From contig CAJORC010000171.1 of the NCBI GenBank assembly GCA_905236615.1, positions 1 to 14,998 of the forward strand: a stretch of DNA of 14,998 nucleotides. The letters run 5' to 3'. A program made the position numbers and the translations under genes. The stretch's first letter is position 1. The number at the start of each line of letters is the position of its first letter. Below the pieces are notes generated by a model. The model had not been told where the DNA came from and did not search any database. It saw only the letters and a list, made by a program, of their open reading frames with translations. Positions 1-7,180 of this stretch are shown here, in pieces. This stretch comes from an uncultured Lachnospiraceae bacterium. Its GTDB lineage: Bacteria > Bacillota > Clostridia > Lachnospirales > Lachnospiraceae.

Positions 1-30
1 AAAACATAGTTTTATTTCTGACAAAATGAC

Positions 31-89
31 GTCGGATGTCCGTTTTTGCAACGCCGTTGCTCAAATCTTACGATTTGGCATCCGGCGAC
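31..89. repeat. Compact multi-hairpin element, possible dispersed repeat
   Basis: An outer stem pairs CGGATG (33-38) with CATCCG (79-84), with GTC 31-33 able to pair with GAC 87-89 if three bases bulge. It encloses two perfect 5-bp hairpins: GCAAC/GTTGC (48-52 with 56-60) and AAATC/GATTT (63-67 with 72-76). Together these form a cloverleaf-like fold in under 60 bases with no convincing ORF. It lies just beyond the terminator of the minus-strand gene at 179-550. It could be an interspersed palindromic repeat, the end of a mobile element cut by the window edge, or a small structured RNA; the sequence alone does not decide. Confidence 0.4.
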
Positions 90-106
90 AAAAAGAACTC
101 CCTAAA

Positions 107-153
107 CATAAAAATACTCATAACAAACATTTTAGCACGTTTGTTATGAGTAT
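107..153 (-). terminator. Rho-independent terminator after the 179-550 gene
   Basis: A perfect 15-bp inverted repeat (114-128 with 139-153) has a 10-base loop. Read on the minus strand it is followed by a T-run (TTTTT, about 110-114, partly overlapping the stem base). It starts 25 bases after the stop of the minus-strand gene at 179. The stem is AT-rich but long and perfect. There is no T-run on the plus-strand side. Confidence 0.75.
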
Positions 154-178
154 AGCACATTTCTCTGATAAAACTTTT

Positions 179-550
179 CTATTCTTCCTCAGTTACAGGC
201 TCTGTATCGTTTTCTGCAAAATTCCCTACATAAAATCCCGATGCTGCAACAGCAAGCATAGCCTGTGATGCGGCTATAGACCTCATTCCCGGAGGTGCCT
301 TCAAAGCTGCCTTTTCGCCGGCTTCCCTTTGTTTTTCCAGCTTTTTATCCATCTCCTCCTGCCATTTTTCAACGTACTTATCAAAACTTTCAAGTGTTTT
401 CTTCCACTCCTCGTCCGACATACTGCGCCAGTCCTTAGAGTCTTTTAATCCCTTGGCTGTTAACTTATTCGCCTCTTTATAATCGTCCAGAAAAGAACCG
501 AAATTTCCATTGTAATTTTTTATAAGAGTATCCATTCCTGCATCCAGCAT
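179..550 (-). CDS. Small unrecognised protein, 123 aa
   Basis: I do not recognise this protein. I chose the ATG at 550 because a GGAGG (559-563) sits 8 bases upstream; the longer reading from 592 has no such site. The first two thirds are strongly charged and helix-prone, with a Trp-rich stretch (DWRSMSDEEWKK) and a Lys/Glu-rich segment that could form a coiled coil. An Ala-rich, weakly hydrophobic stretch (about residues 89-107) follows, and the tail is acidic (TEPVTEEE). There is no signal peptide or cysteine motif. It lies 118 bases downstream of cls on the same strand with its own terminator beyond it, so it may be read from cls or from an unseen promoter in the gap. It is a real gene by ribosome site, terminator and amino acid make-up; its function is unknown. 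Confidence 0.75.
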   Translation of the reverse strand: MLDAGMDTLIKNYNGNFGSFLDDYKEANKLTAKGLKDSKDWRSMSDEEWKKTLESFDKYVEKWQEEMDKKLEKQREAGEKAALKAPPGMRSIAASQAMLAVAASGFYVGNFAENDTEPVTEEE

Positions 551-558
551 AAAACCGT

Positions 559-563
559 CCTCC
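559..563 (-). promoter_or_regulatory. Ribosome binding site fixing the start at 550
   Basis: GGAGG on the minus strand, 8 bases before the ATG at 550. It favours the 123-aa reading over the 137-aa one. Confidence 0.8.
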
Positions 564-668
564 CGCACCCGTCGTGAATCCCTTATCTGCAAGTCTTCAG
601 TAGTTATATCGGATCAGGCCGCAAAAAAATTACATATTTTATGTTTTAATTTCAGAACATGTTTTATT

Positions 669-2216
669 CTACAGCAATGGTGCGGCCAGTCTGAGCAAAC
701 ACTGGCCTATTCTTGGCAGAATATTTCTGTGTGTCTTGTATTTTTCACTGACCTCACGGCTTTCTTCAAACATCTTCCTGAAATCCCTGTCGATATCTTT
801 TACGGCTTTATTATCGTAAATATAGACAGCATTCTCAAAATGAAGATACAGACTACGGAAATCCAGATTTATTGTTCCGACAACAGCCTGTATCCCGTCT
901 GCTACTGCCATTTTGGCATGGACAAATCCGGGCGTATACTCATAAATCTTTACCCCGCCCCTGACAAGCTGTGCATAGTATGACCTTGTTTCGGCATATA
1001 CAATAACCTTATCCGGAATTCCGGGTGTGATTATCCTTACATCAACACCTCTTTTTGCTGCATCGGTAAATTCTCTCGACAGTTCATCCGTTATGATAAG
1101 GTAAGGAGTTACAAAATAACAGTAATCTTTAGCAGTCCTCAGCATGTTCATATATACACCCTCAGCCAGATTCTCATCCATCAGAGGCCCGTCTGCATAA
1201 GGCATGACATATCCGTCAGAAAACTCCTTCTCCGAATATCCGGTCAGATATTTTTCCTCAGTCTCTGCGTCATCTGTCGCTTTTATATAATTCCACATTT
1301 CAAGGAAAATGCGTGTCAGACTCTGAACTGCTTCACCCCTGAGCTTCACAGCGGTATCTTTCCAAAATCCATAAGGCTCCGTTATATGAGCATATTCATC
1401 AGCAAGATTATATCCGCTGACAAAACCAACTTTCCCATCAACAACCATTATTTTTCTGTGATCACGATAGTTCATAAAGACATGAATGATGGGTGAGATC
1501 GGGTTGAATGTCCTTATGTTCACACCGTTATCTTCAAATTCACGATTAAAGCCCCTGTTCACAAACATGATGCTTCCAACATCATCATAAATAAGCCTGA
1601 CCTCAACACCCGCTTTCGCTTTCTCAAACAGTACCTTTTTTATCGGTTCAAATGCAAGCTTATCCTCTATAGTATGGTATTCTATAAAAATAAACTTCTC
1701 GGCTTTCTTCAGTTCCTCAACCTGTTCAAGCATGCCGCGGGCACCATCATCATAATAGTTAACTGCAGTATTTTTATATATTGGAAATCCGCCGGCGTTT
1801 CTGATGTATTTTACAGAATTTGCAACATATATATCCCTGTCCGCTATCTCTTCTATAACCTCATCGTTATCGGGATAACTGCTTTTCGCTATATCATCGA
1901 TTGCTCTGTATTTCCTTTGCTGTGAATGCAGGGCACCTTTCCTGCCAAATGCCAGATACATGATCATTCCCATTGGCGGAACGGCGAGTACAAACATGAT
2001 CCACGGCAGTTTATATGATGCATTCATTTTTCTGCCGTATATCGCCAGTGCTATGATCACTGTTAATATCAGGTAAACGAATTTTACCCATGCCCCGCGG
2101 GCATACAGATCGTCAATGATAGTCCACAACCAGTAAATCTGAAAGACCAATGACAGTATTACAATGAAAAGCCTCAGCGCACTGCTTTTAACTTCTGTTT
2201 TCCGTTCTACTCTCAT
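669..2216 (-). CDS. cls: Cardiolipin synthase (phospholipase D superfamily), 515 aa
   Basis: This membrane enzyme of the bacterial Cls type joins two phosphatidylglycerol molecules into cardiolipin and glycerol. Residue numbers here count from a TTG at 2231. The N-terminus has hydrophobic segments at about 19-39, 50-66 and 76-96, the usual membrane anchor. Two PLD HKD motifs follow: H258-x-K260-x4-D265 (HRKIMVVD, then GFVSGYNLADEY) and H438-x-K440-x4-D445 (HAKMAVAD, then GTINLDFRS). Both catalytic motifs are intact and the length is normal for the family. I prefer the ATG at 2216 because GAGG lies 5 bases upstream; the TTG at 2231 has no ribosome site. The gene diverges from the zinc peptidase at 2307, with 90 bases between them. 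No terminator is visible after the stop, so read-through into the small gene at 550 is possible. Confidence 0.93.
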   Translation of the reverse strand: MRVERKTEVKSSALRLFIVILSLVFQIYWLWTIIDDLYARGAWVKFVYLILTVIIALAIYGRKMNASYKLPWIMFVLAVPPMGMIMYLAFGRKGALHSQQRKYRAIDDIAKSSYPDNDEVIEEIADRDIYVANSVKYIRNAGGFPIYKNTAVNYYDDGARGMLEQVEELKKAEKFIFIEYHTIEDKLAFEPIKKVLFEKAKAGVEVRLIYDDVGSIMFVNRGFNREFEDNGVNIRTFNPISPIIHVFMNYRDHRKIMVVDGKVGFVSGYNLADEYAHITEPYGFWKDTAVKLRGEAVQSLTRIFLEMWNYIKATDDAETEEKYLTGYSEKEFSDGYVMPYADGPLMDENLAEGVYMNMLRTAKDYCYFVTPYLIITDELSREFTDAAKRGVDVRIITPGIPDKVIVYAETRSYYAQLVRGGVKIYEYTPGFVHAKMAVADGIQAVVGTINLDFRSLYLHFENAVYIYDNKAVKDIDRDFRKMFEESREVSEKYKTHRNILPRIGQCLLRLAAPLL

Positions 2217-2232
2217 AGATACCTCGTTCAAC

Positions 2233-2261
2233 TTGTCATTCTGTTTGATTTTATATAAAAT
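2233..2261 (+). promoter_or_regulatory. Probable promoter for the zinc peptidase gene
   Basis: TTGTCA (2233-2238), a 17-base spacer and TAAAAT (2256-2261) match a vegetative sigma promoter. Transcription would start near 2268, which places the short inverted repeat TTAGG-5-CCTAA (2268-2282) at the very 5' end of the message, just before the ribosome site. Confidence 0.5.
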
Positions 2262-2306
2262 ATGAAATTAGGGATAACCTAAAATATTATAGAGGAGGAC
2301 TAAAAT

Positions 2307-2996
2307 ATGTATTGGGATCCTACATATATTCTAGTACTGATCGGTGCGGTAATAAGCGCATTTGCATCAATGAACGTAACAAATACATTTCGTAAATTCA
2401 GCAGCCAGCCAAACAGCAGGGGAATGACCGCAGAAGATTGCGCTTCCGCTATTTTGAAAAGCTCCGGAATATTTGATGTCCGTATTGAAAGAATAAGGGG
2501 ACATTTAACAGATCACTATTCTCCGAATGAAAAAGTCCTGCGACTTTCCGACAGTGTCTACGGATCGACATCCGTTGCAGCATTAGGCGTTGCCGCACAC
2601 GAATGCGGGCATGCAATTCAGCATGACACCGGATATTTCCCGGTGAAATTACGTTCACTGTCAGTTCCTGTCGCTAATATCGGGTCCAAATTGTCATGGC
2701 CGCTTATATTTCTCGGTCTTATCCTCGGATATACCGGACTGGCCCGCGCAGGTGTATTTCTTTTTACATTTGTCGTTCTCTTTCAGCTGATAACTCTTCC
2801 TGTTGAATTCGATGCATCAAGAAGAGCCCTTAGAATAATTAAAGAAAGAAATTTCCTGATGGGCAGTGAGTTGGACGGTGCTTCCAAAGTTCTTCATGCC
2901 GCAGCACTGACTTATGTTGCCGCACTTTTTTCTTCAGTACTTCAGCTGCTCCGTCTGATATTACTGACACAGGGCAACAGCCGGAGAAGACGTTAG
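2307..2996 (+). CDS. Membrane zinc metallopeptidase, YugP type, 229 aa
   Basis: This belongs to the YugP-like family of integral-membrane zinc peptidases (neutral zinc metallopeptidase). It opens with a transmembrane segment (about 7-25), as the family does. The catalytic HExxH is H98-E99-C-G-H102 within AAHECGHAIQH, and E167 in LPVEFDASRRA is the likely third zinc ligand. Hydrophobic segments at about 130-163 and 200-220 frame the active-site half, and the tail is basic (NSRRRR). The start at 2307 has GAGGAGG (2292-2298) 8 bases upstream. It is a single-gene unit with a promoter upstream and a strong terminator after it. The family is probably involved in membrane-protein turnover, but natural substrates are not established. 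Confidence 0.92.
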   Translation: MYWDPTYILVLIGAVISAFASMNVTNTFRKFSSQPNSRGMTAEDCASAILKSSGIFDVRIERIRGHLTDHYSPNEKVLRLSDSVYGSTSVAALGVAAHECGHAIQHDTGYFPVKLRSLSVPVANIGSKLSWPLIFLGLILGYTGLARAGVFLFTFVVLFQLITLPVEFDASRRALRIIKERNFLMGSELDGASKVLHAAALTYVAALFSSVLQLLRLILLTQGNSRRRR

Positions 2997-3022
2997 AAAG
3001 GCAGTCTTAAGCTGCCTTTTTT
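2997..3022 (+). terminator. Rho-independent terminator after the zinc peptidase
   Basis: AAAGGCAG (2997-3004) pairs with CTGCCTTT (3012-3019) around a 7-base loop. The T-run TTTTTT (3017-3022) overlaps the stem end, and the hairpin begins directly after the stop codon. After it, 3023-3118 holds AT-rich non-coding sequence in which I see nothing else. Confidence 0.9.
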
Positions 3023-3118
3023 CTTTTTCTCAAAATACTTGTTTCCATTATAGCATTTTATATTCCCTTCTTCAGCTTTTTTCTTATAACTGTTATTAGC
3101 GTATTCCGCATATAATTA

Positions 3119-3127
3119 TGTTATAAT
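3119..3127 (+). promoter_or_regulatory. Extended -10 promoter for the SCP2-like gene
   Basis: TGTTATAAT gives a consensus TATAAT (3122-3127) preceded by the extended TGn. No good -35 box lies 16-18 bases upstream, as is usual for extended -10 promoters. A second TATAAT at 3111-3116 lacks the TGn. The predicted leader is about 40 bases. Confidence 0.45.
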
Positions 3128-3173
3128 AAATAAGGTTTTCCGAAAAATTCTTACTAAGAAATGAGGTGCAGCA

Positions 3174-3491
3174 ATGAAATTTGAAAATGTATTATCCAAA
3201 GTTAGAAAGATGGCAGCTGAGACAGATGTATCAGGTGTTGATTTTCTTGCGGTTCAGATAAATCTTACCGATTTTGATCCGGGTGTCTTCTACGTTGAGG
3301 TAAAGGATCACAAAGTCTCAGTTGAACCTTATGAGTACAATGACAGGAACTGTGCTATCTCCATGAAATCGGATGATTTCAGCAAGATGATGGACGGCAA
3401 GCTTGATCCTGTTCTGGCTTTTACAACCGGTAAATTAAAGGTTGAGGGCGACATGGGCAAGGCACTTGAGTTTTCCAAGGTACTGAAATAA
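3174..3491 (+). CDS. SCP2 sterol-binding-domain-like protein, 105 aa
   Basis: This is a small soluble single-domain protein resembling the SCP-2 (sterol carrier) fold. The C-terminal half carries the characteristic pattern: a short acidic strand (AISMKSDDFSKMMDGKLDP) followed by AFTTGKLKVEGDMGKALEFSKVL. That is the familiar 'xxGKlkieGdmxxAxxl' ending. Bacterial stand-alone members are thought to bind lipids or other hydrophobic ligands; no enzyme activity is implied and no ligand can be named from the sequence. The ATG at 3174 has GAGGTG (3163-3168) 5 bases upstream. There is no signal peptide or membrane segment, so it is cytoplasmic. The 52 bases to the next gene contain no terminator, so it may share a transcript with the acyltransferase. 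Confidence 0.82.
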   Translation: MKFENVLSKVRKMAAETDVSGVDFLAVQINLTDFDPGVFYVEVKDHKVSVEPYEYNDRNCAISMKSDDFSKMMDGKLDPVLAFTTGKLKVEGDMGKALEFSKVLK

Positions 3492-3542
3492 TAGCCGTTA
3501 AATACGTTTAATACCATATGTTTAATCCGATAGAGAAAATGA

Positions 3543-4514
3543 ATGAGAGGAATAAAAATTAAAACAGCAATGCAGTCAAACGAAAAAAATAACTCATATT
3601 TTCCCATTATAGATATTATAAAAGCAGCAGCCTGTATAATGATATTTCTCTATCACTGCAATACGATCCTGCCCGATAACTGGAAATTCCTGACTCTTCT
3701 TGGGCAGGATATGGGCAACAATTTCTTCTTCATGGTAAGCGGTTTTGCCCTTGCCGGATCAATAGACCGGACAGATTGGAAAGGTTTTCCGAAATGGTAT
3801 TTTAAGCGGCTTATAAGAATTTTACCGATAACTGCAATTGCATATACCGGCTCATACTTTATGGGTTTTTATTCATTTGCTGATATGTCGCAGATAATTA
3901 CCGTGTTCATCTACCCTACCCTCTACTGGTTCGTGTCGGCGATCCTTTTGTATTACATTATTCTTTTTATTTTAGCCAAAACAGCAAACGAAAAGGTTCT
4001 TTTTATAATTGAGACTGCTCTTTTTGTTCTCTTTGTCATTTTCTCGGAAAGACTTGAAAGACTCTATATCATAGGGCTTATCGCAATGATAATGGGCTAT
4101 ATGGTAAAGAAAAATATCGATAAAAGTGAACAGTCCGGTAAAGATATTTTTATAATCTTCGTTCTGCTTGGATTTTTTATCACAAAGTCTTTCAATATAA
4201 AATACCTGACAAACATTCTTTCCGATCTCTGTGTACTGATCGCAGGGGCAAGTCTCCTGATCATCGGTCAGCGCAATAATGAAAGACTTTCCGACTTTTT
4301 CTCAGTCAGAAAGCCTTTGAAAGCTGTCATTAAATATGTCGGAGGAATGGCGCTTCCTCTTTATCTTGTTCAATCCTTCTGTTCCGGATATATAGGATAT
4401 ATGATATCGCTAAGCATTCCTTTTCCCCGTTCATTTTTGATCAATTTTCTGATCGTCTGGGGAATAGGAACAATACTCTATTTTATTTCCAATATCCCGA
4501 TGAAGTTCTTATGA
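3543..4514 (+). CDS. Acyltransferase-3 family membrane protein, 323 aa
   Basis: This polytopic membrane protein belongs to the acyltransferase-3 (OafA/YrhL-like) family, which moves acyl groups onto cell-surface sugars or glycolipids. The first segment has the family signature with H38 (DIIKAAACIMIFLYHCN); the charged residue 11 before it is Lys27 where Arg is usual. FFFMVSGF (61-68) and the basic YFKRLIRILP (86-95) match the conserved second block. About ten hydrophobic segments fill the rest, ending near YLVQSF. The start is uncertain: ATG 3543 has only a weak AGAGAAA upstream, and the next in-frame ATG (3570) has an AGAGG but 19 bases away. No glycosyltransferase or polysaccharide gene is near, so the target cannot be inferred. 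It ends 10 bases before a convergent gene with no terminator between. Confidence 0.85.
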   Translation: MRGIKIKTAMQSNEKNNSYFPIIDIIKAAACIMIFLYHCNTILPDNWKFLTLLGQDMGNNFFFMVSGFALAGSIDRTDWKGFPKWYFKRLIRILPITAIAYTGSYFMGFYSFADMSQIITVFIYPTLYWFVSAILLYYIILFILAKTANEKVLFIIETALFVLFVIFSERLERLYIIGLIAMIMGYMVKKNIDKSEQSGKDIFIIFVLLGFFITKSFNIKYLTNILSDLCVLIAGASLLIIGQRNNERLSDFFSVRKPLKAVIKYVGGMALPLYLVQSFCSGYIGYMISLSIPFPRSFLINFLIVWGIGTILYFISNIPMKFL

Positions 4515-4524
4515 GTTAAGCTGA

Positions 4525-5919
4525 CTATTTATATTTCTTTAAGTCAACTTTTTCACCCGAGAAATTTTCACCCGTAAGGGTCTTCGGATCAAGATAAAGC
4601 CAGTCTGTCGTTGCGGTATGCGACTGTCCTCCGCCGTCATCAATTTCCTCAAAGCAGTGAATCACAAGTTCCGTTGAGGTATCTTCTGTTATCTCAACAG
4701 CAGGTGCACCGCTGTATTTACGCGCCATCCATATTACTTCGTTCATCGTAAAGCCGGCATAATCACCGCTATCTCCGCCCGATGAAGTCTGCGAATAACT
4801 CATTCCCTGCGGTCTCTGGAATACTATATATCCTTCTGTTCCGTCAGGCAGCATACCTTCGCCCATTCCAAACTGGCATCCGTCTTTTTGCCAGAAATAT
4901 GCCAGATCTATAGTTCCGCTCGATGATCTGAGATTTGTTATATCGTCTGACCATTCTCCCGAATAATTTGTCTTGCCTTCAGCTGACATATCATAAGTGC
5001 CGGAATCACTCGGTGTATACATAAAGTCATTCTGAACCACTAATGTGATATTTCCGCCGGAAGTCTTAATTGTCACATTCTGGAAATAATAACAAAGTTC
5101 AGACGGATCTGTGGGAGACCATGCGGAAAGCATCTGCCAGCCTCCGTTCAGAAGCTTCGGATTGGTTATCTCTGTTCCTCCCTGCATAATGTCTTCCCTG
5201 ACATCTGCAGAGCTGCCGTTTCCTGCAGCGACATTATTATATTTTTGCAGATAATTATCCATGAACCAGTTGAAAGAGTCTATATTCGGTTTCTCTTCCG
5301 TCGAATAATAATCAGCAAGTTCCTGAGCTTCACTGTCGGAAAGATTATTTATATCTTTGTTATCAAAATTATTTTCAGCTTCGTCTGTAGGTTTTTCCCT
5401 TGGATCTTCCTTCGGTTCATCCTCGGTCGAGCCTTCATCCTTTTTGATATCGTCTTTCTTTCCGGGTTTTATCTTTTCTTTCTCAGTCTCTTCCGTTTCT
5501 TTGGAAATCTCAGTACTCTCGGAGGTTTCCGTCGATACAGTTGCCTCTGTTGAAGAATCCGGATCACCCTTTTTCAGAAACTTAGGAACTACAAATATAG
5601 CAGCAACAACAATGCCAATGATCATAAGCAGCGCGATTATCGCAACGATGATAATGACCGGGCCTTTTCCTCCCTGACGGGGCTGCTGACTATAGCCGCC
5701 CATATTTGTCGGCGGCGGTGGTGACTGCGGTCTGCCCGGATACTGTCCCGACATCTGAGTCTGCGGCATCTGATTCCCCGGCCGGGGCATCTGCGGCTGA
5801 GTAGGCTGATTTACCGGGGCTGCCGGTATTTCAACTTCATCATCAATAAGCGATGCGCCACAATAAATACAGAATTTGGAACCATCTTCTAACTGTTTGC
5901 CACAATTGTCACAAAACAT
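4525..5919 (-). CDS. Zinc-ribbon, single-TM protein with large C-terminal domain, 464 aa
   Basis: The N-terminal zinc ribbon is complete: C3-x2-C6 and C17-x2-C20 (FCDNCG, FCIYCG). A Pro/Gln-rich linker (about 30-85, with PPPP) leads to one membrane helix (about 88-111). Next come a Ser/Thr/Glu/Lys-rich stalk (about 119-205) and a folded-looking C-terminal domain (210-464) of unknown function containing ITNPKLLNGGW (251-261). I infer that the ribbon is cytoplasmic and the large domain outside, as in other zinc-ribbon/TM proteins such as TcaA; charges on both sides of the helix do not settle orientation. The ATG at 5919 has GGAGG (5928-5932) 8 bases upstream. It lies 32 bases after a paralogue with the same layout, so the two probably form one operon. 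No enzyme motif is visible. Confidence 0.82.
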   Translation of the reverse strand: MFCDNCGKQLEDGSKFCIYCGASLIDDEVEIPAAPVNQPTQPQMPRPGNQMPQTQMSGQYPGRPQSPPPPTNMGGYSQQPRQGGKGPVIIIVAIIALLMIIGIVVAAIFVVPKFLKKGDPDSSTEATVSTETSESTEISKETEETEKEKIKPGKKDDIKKDEGSTEDEPKEDPREKPTDEAENNFDNKDINNLSDSEAQELADYYSTEEKPNIDSFNWFMDNYLQKYNNVAAGNGSSADVREDIMQGGTEITNPKLLNGGWQMLSAWSPTDPSELCYYFQNVTIKTSGGNITLVVQNDFMYTPSDSGTYDMSAEGKTNYSGEWSDDITNLRSSSGTIDLAYFWQKDGCQFGMGEGMLPDGTEGYIVFQRPQGMSYSQTSSGGDSGDYAGFTMNEVIWMARKYSGAPAVEITEDTSTELVIHCFEEIDDGGGQSHTATTDWLYLDPKTLTGENFSGEKVDLKKYK

Positions 5920-5951
5920 GCTTTAGCCCTCCGTTTTAAGCGGTTTATGGA

Positions 5952-7082
5952 TCAAGGTCTCACAAGTACTATAGGATATGAATAACTCGAACTAGGCATT
6001 GCACATATTCCATACTGCCTTCCATCGTTCAATGTATAGAATATAAGTCTGTACATCGGTTCATCATCGTCCTCATGTTCATAGGCTTCAAGACTGCCGT
6101 TCTTCCAAATATAAGGTGATGCATAAGGTTCTGCTCCTTCATACTGTTCCTTGATCTCTTCAAGAAACTTCTCAAAAGTTCCCAGACTGCCGGCAAGTTC
6201 ATCACCATATATCTGTCCCAGAGAATCATATAGATCCTTTACAGAACCCTCATCGAGTCCTTTCATTGACATTTCGCACTTATCATCACTGATGTCATAT
6301 CCGATGAAAACGTTCATTTTTACATTCTTATTTCCGAATCCGCTTATAGGGTCATCCATAAATGTCATGGCTTTCCATCCGCCCTTTATAAGCTCATTAT
6401 CCGTTATCTGCTCGGCACCTTCAAGGGATTCGAGATCCGAAAGCTCCATATCCAGAGCAAGCTTATCATTCAATTCACTTTTAAGATCAGATGTCAGATA
6501 ATCAAAGTCGGAAACTACAGGAGTATCATAAGTTGAAAAATCATCAGCTGTCATATTGGCATATTTATCATTCTTCTTTCCGCTGCCGCCATCATCAGCA
6601 TCGTCATTCTTCTTTCCCGTACTTATCCCGTCATCAAAATCCGAGTCTCCTTTGGAACCATCTTCCTTAGTGATAGTATAGTCGGTATCCTCCTTAAGTT
6701 CGTCCAGTTTTGGCTTGATAACCGTAAAAAATACAACTGCTGCAATAACAGTGAAGAGCAGACATATTCCGGCAAATATACCGATAATTATTCCGATATT
6801 GGATTTCGGCTTCTGCCCGTAATTTCCATACTGTTGACCATATTGCTGCTGACCGTACTGCGGCTGGCCGTATTGCTGCTGACCGTACTGTCCCTGATTA
6901 TACTGATTCTGATTGTACTGCTGGGGCTGATTATACTGATTCTGGTTAAACTGCTGCTGACCATACTGTGGCTGTATGCTGCCCTGCTGCTGACTGTCCG
7001 GAACCTGTTTTACAGGAGTTCCGCAATTTGGGCAGATATTAGCTCCATCCGGTATCTGACTTCCGCAATTCTGACAAAACAT
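5952..7082 (-). CDS. Zinc-ribbon, Gln/Tyr/Asn-rich, single-TM protein, 376 aa
   Basis: I chose the ATG at 7082 (MFCQNCG) because GGGAGGG (7090-7096) lies 7 bases upstream; it also aligns the protein with its partner at 5919. The zinc ribbon uses C3, C6, C17 and C20. Residues about 31-90 are a low-complexity repeat of Gln, Tyr, Asn and Gly (YGQQQ, YNQNQ units). A membrane helix (about 95-120), a Lys/Asp/Gly stalk (about 125-180) and a C-terminal domain (about 185-376) follow. That domain holds QITDNELIKGGW (225-236), matching ITNPKLLNGGW in the next gene, so the two are probably paralogous outside the ribbon as well. It is the first gene of a two-gene operon read from the promoter at 7181-7209. 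Function is not known; an envelope sensor or structural role is only a guess. Confidence 0.83.
   Translation of the reverse strand: MFCQNCGSQIPDGANICPNCGTPVKQVPDSQQQGSIQPQYGQQQFNQNQYNQPQQYNQNQYNQGQYGQQQYGQPQYGQQQYGQQYGNYGQKPKSNIGIIIGIFAGICLLFTVIAAVVFFTVIKPKLDELKEDTDYTITKEDGSKGDSDFDDGISTGKKNDDADDGGSGKKNDKYANMTADDFSTYDTPVVSDFDYLTSDLKSELNDKLALDMELSDLESLEGAEQITDNELIKGGWKAMTFMDDPISGFGNKNVKMNVFIGYDISDDKCEMSMKGLDEGSVKDLYDSLGQIYGDELAGSLGTFEKFLEEIKEQYEGAEPYASPYIWKNGSLEAYEHEDDDEPMYRLIFYTLNDGRQYGICAMPSSSYSYPIVLVRP
6841..6944. repeat. Intragenic tandem repeats (Gln/Tyr/Asn tract)
   Basis: Inside the zinc-ribbon gene, an identical 20-base unit occurs at 6841-6860 and 6871-6890 (30-base period), and an identical 18-base unit at 6894-6911 and 6927-6944 (33-base period). 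The periods are multiples of three, so copy-number change would keep the frame. They encode the YGQQQ and NQYNQ repeats. Confidence 0.85.
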
Positions 7083-7124
7083 GATTTTTCCCTCCCAATT
7101 TTTATCACTCCGCCAATAAACACC

Positions 7125-7163
7125 AAAAGGCATCCTGCTCTAAATCAAGCAGAAATGCCTTTT
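7125..7163 (-). other. Leader stem-loop upstream of the zinc-ribbon operon
   Basis: AAAAGGCAT (7125-7133) pairs with ATGCCTTTT (7155-7163). After a small internal loop, CTGCT (7135-7139) pairs with AGCAG (7148-7152) around 8 bases. On the minus strand it falls between the promoter (7181-7209) and the ribosome site (7090-7096), and ends in TTTT then GGTGTTT. It could be a transcription attenuator, a 5' stabilising hairpin, or a back-up terminator for the amino acid importer operon. Confidence 0.6.
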
Positions 7164-7180
7164 CCGAATTATTTAATAAT

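Noticed and set aside
26..268. An 80-residue plus-strand ORF at the left edge
   Set aside because: It runs through the folded element and the hairpin terminator and into the antisense of the 123-aa gene. It has no ribosome site.
5245..5677. Two overlapping plus-strand ORFs, one Ser/Phe-rich
   Set aside because: They are shadows of the Ser/Thr/Glu-rich stalk and membrane helix of the zinc-ribbon protein on the other strand.
6841..6965. Regularly spaced repeats suggesting a CRISPR array
   Set aside because: Units are adjacent or overlapping, have two different periods and lie in frame in a coding region. There are no unique spacers and no cas genes.
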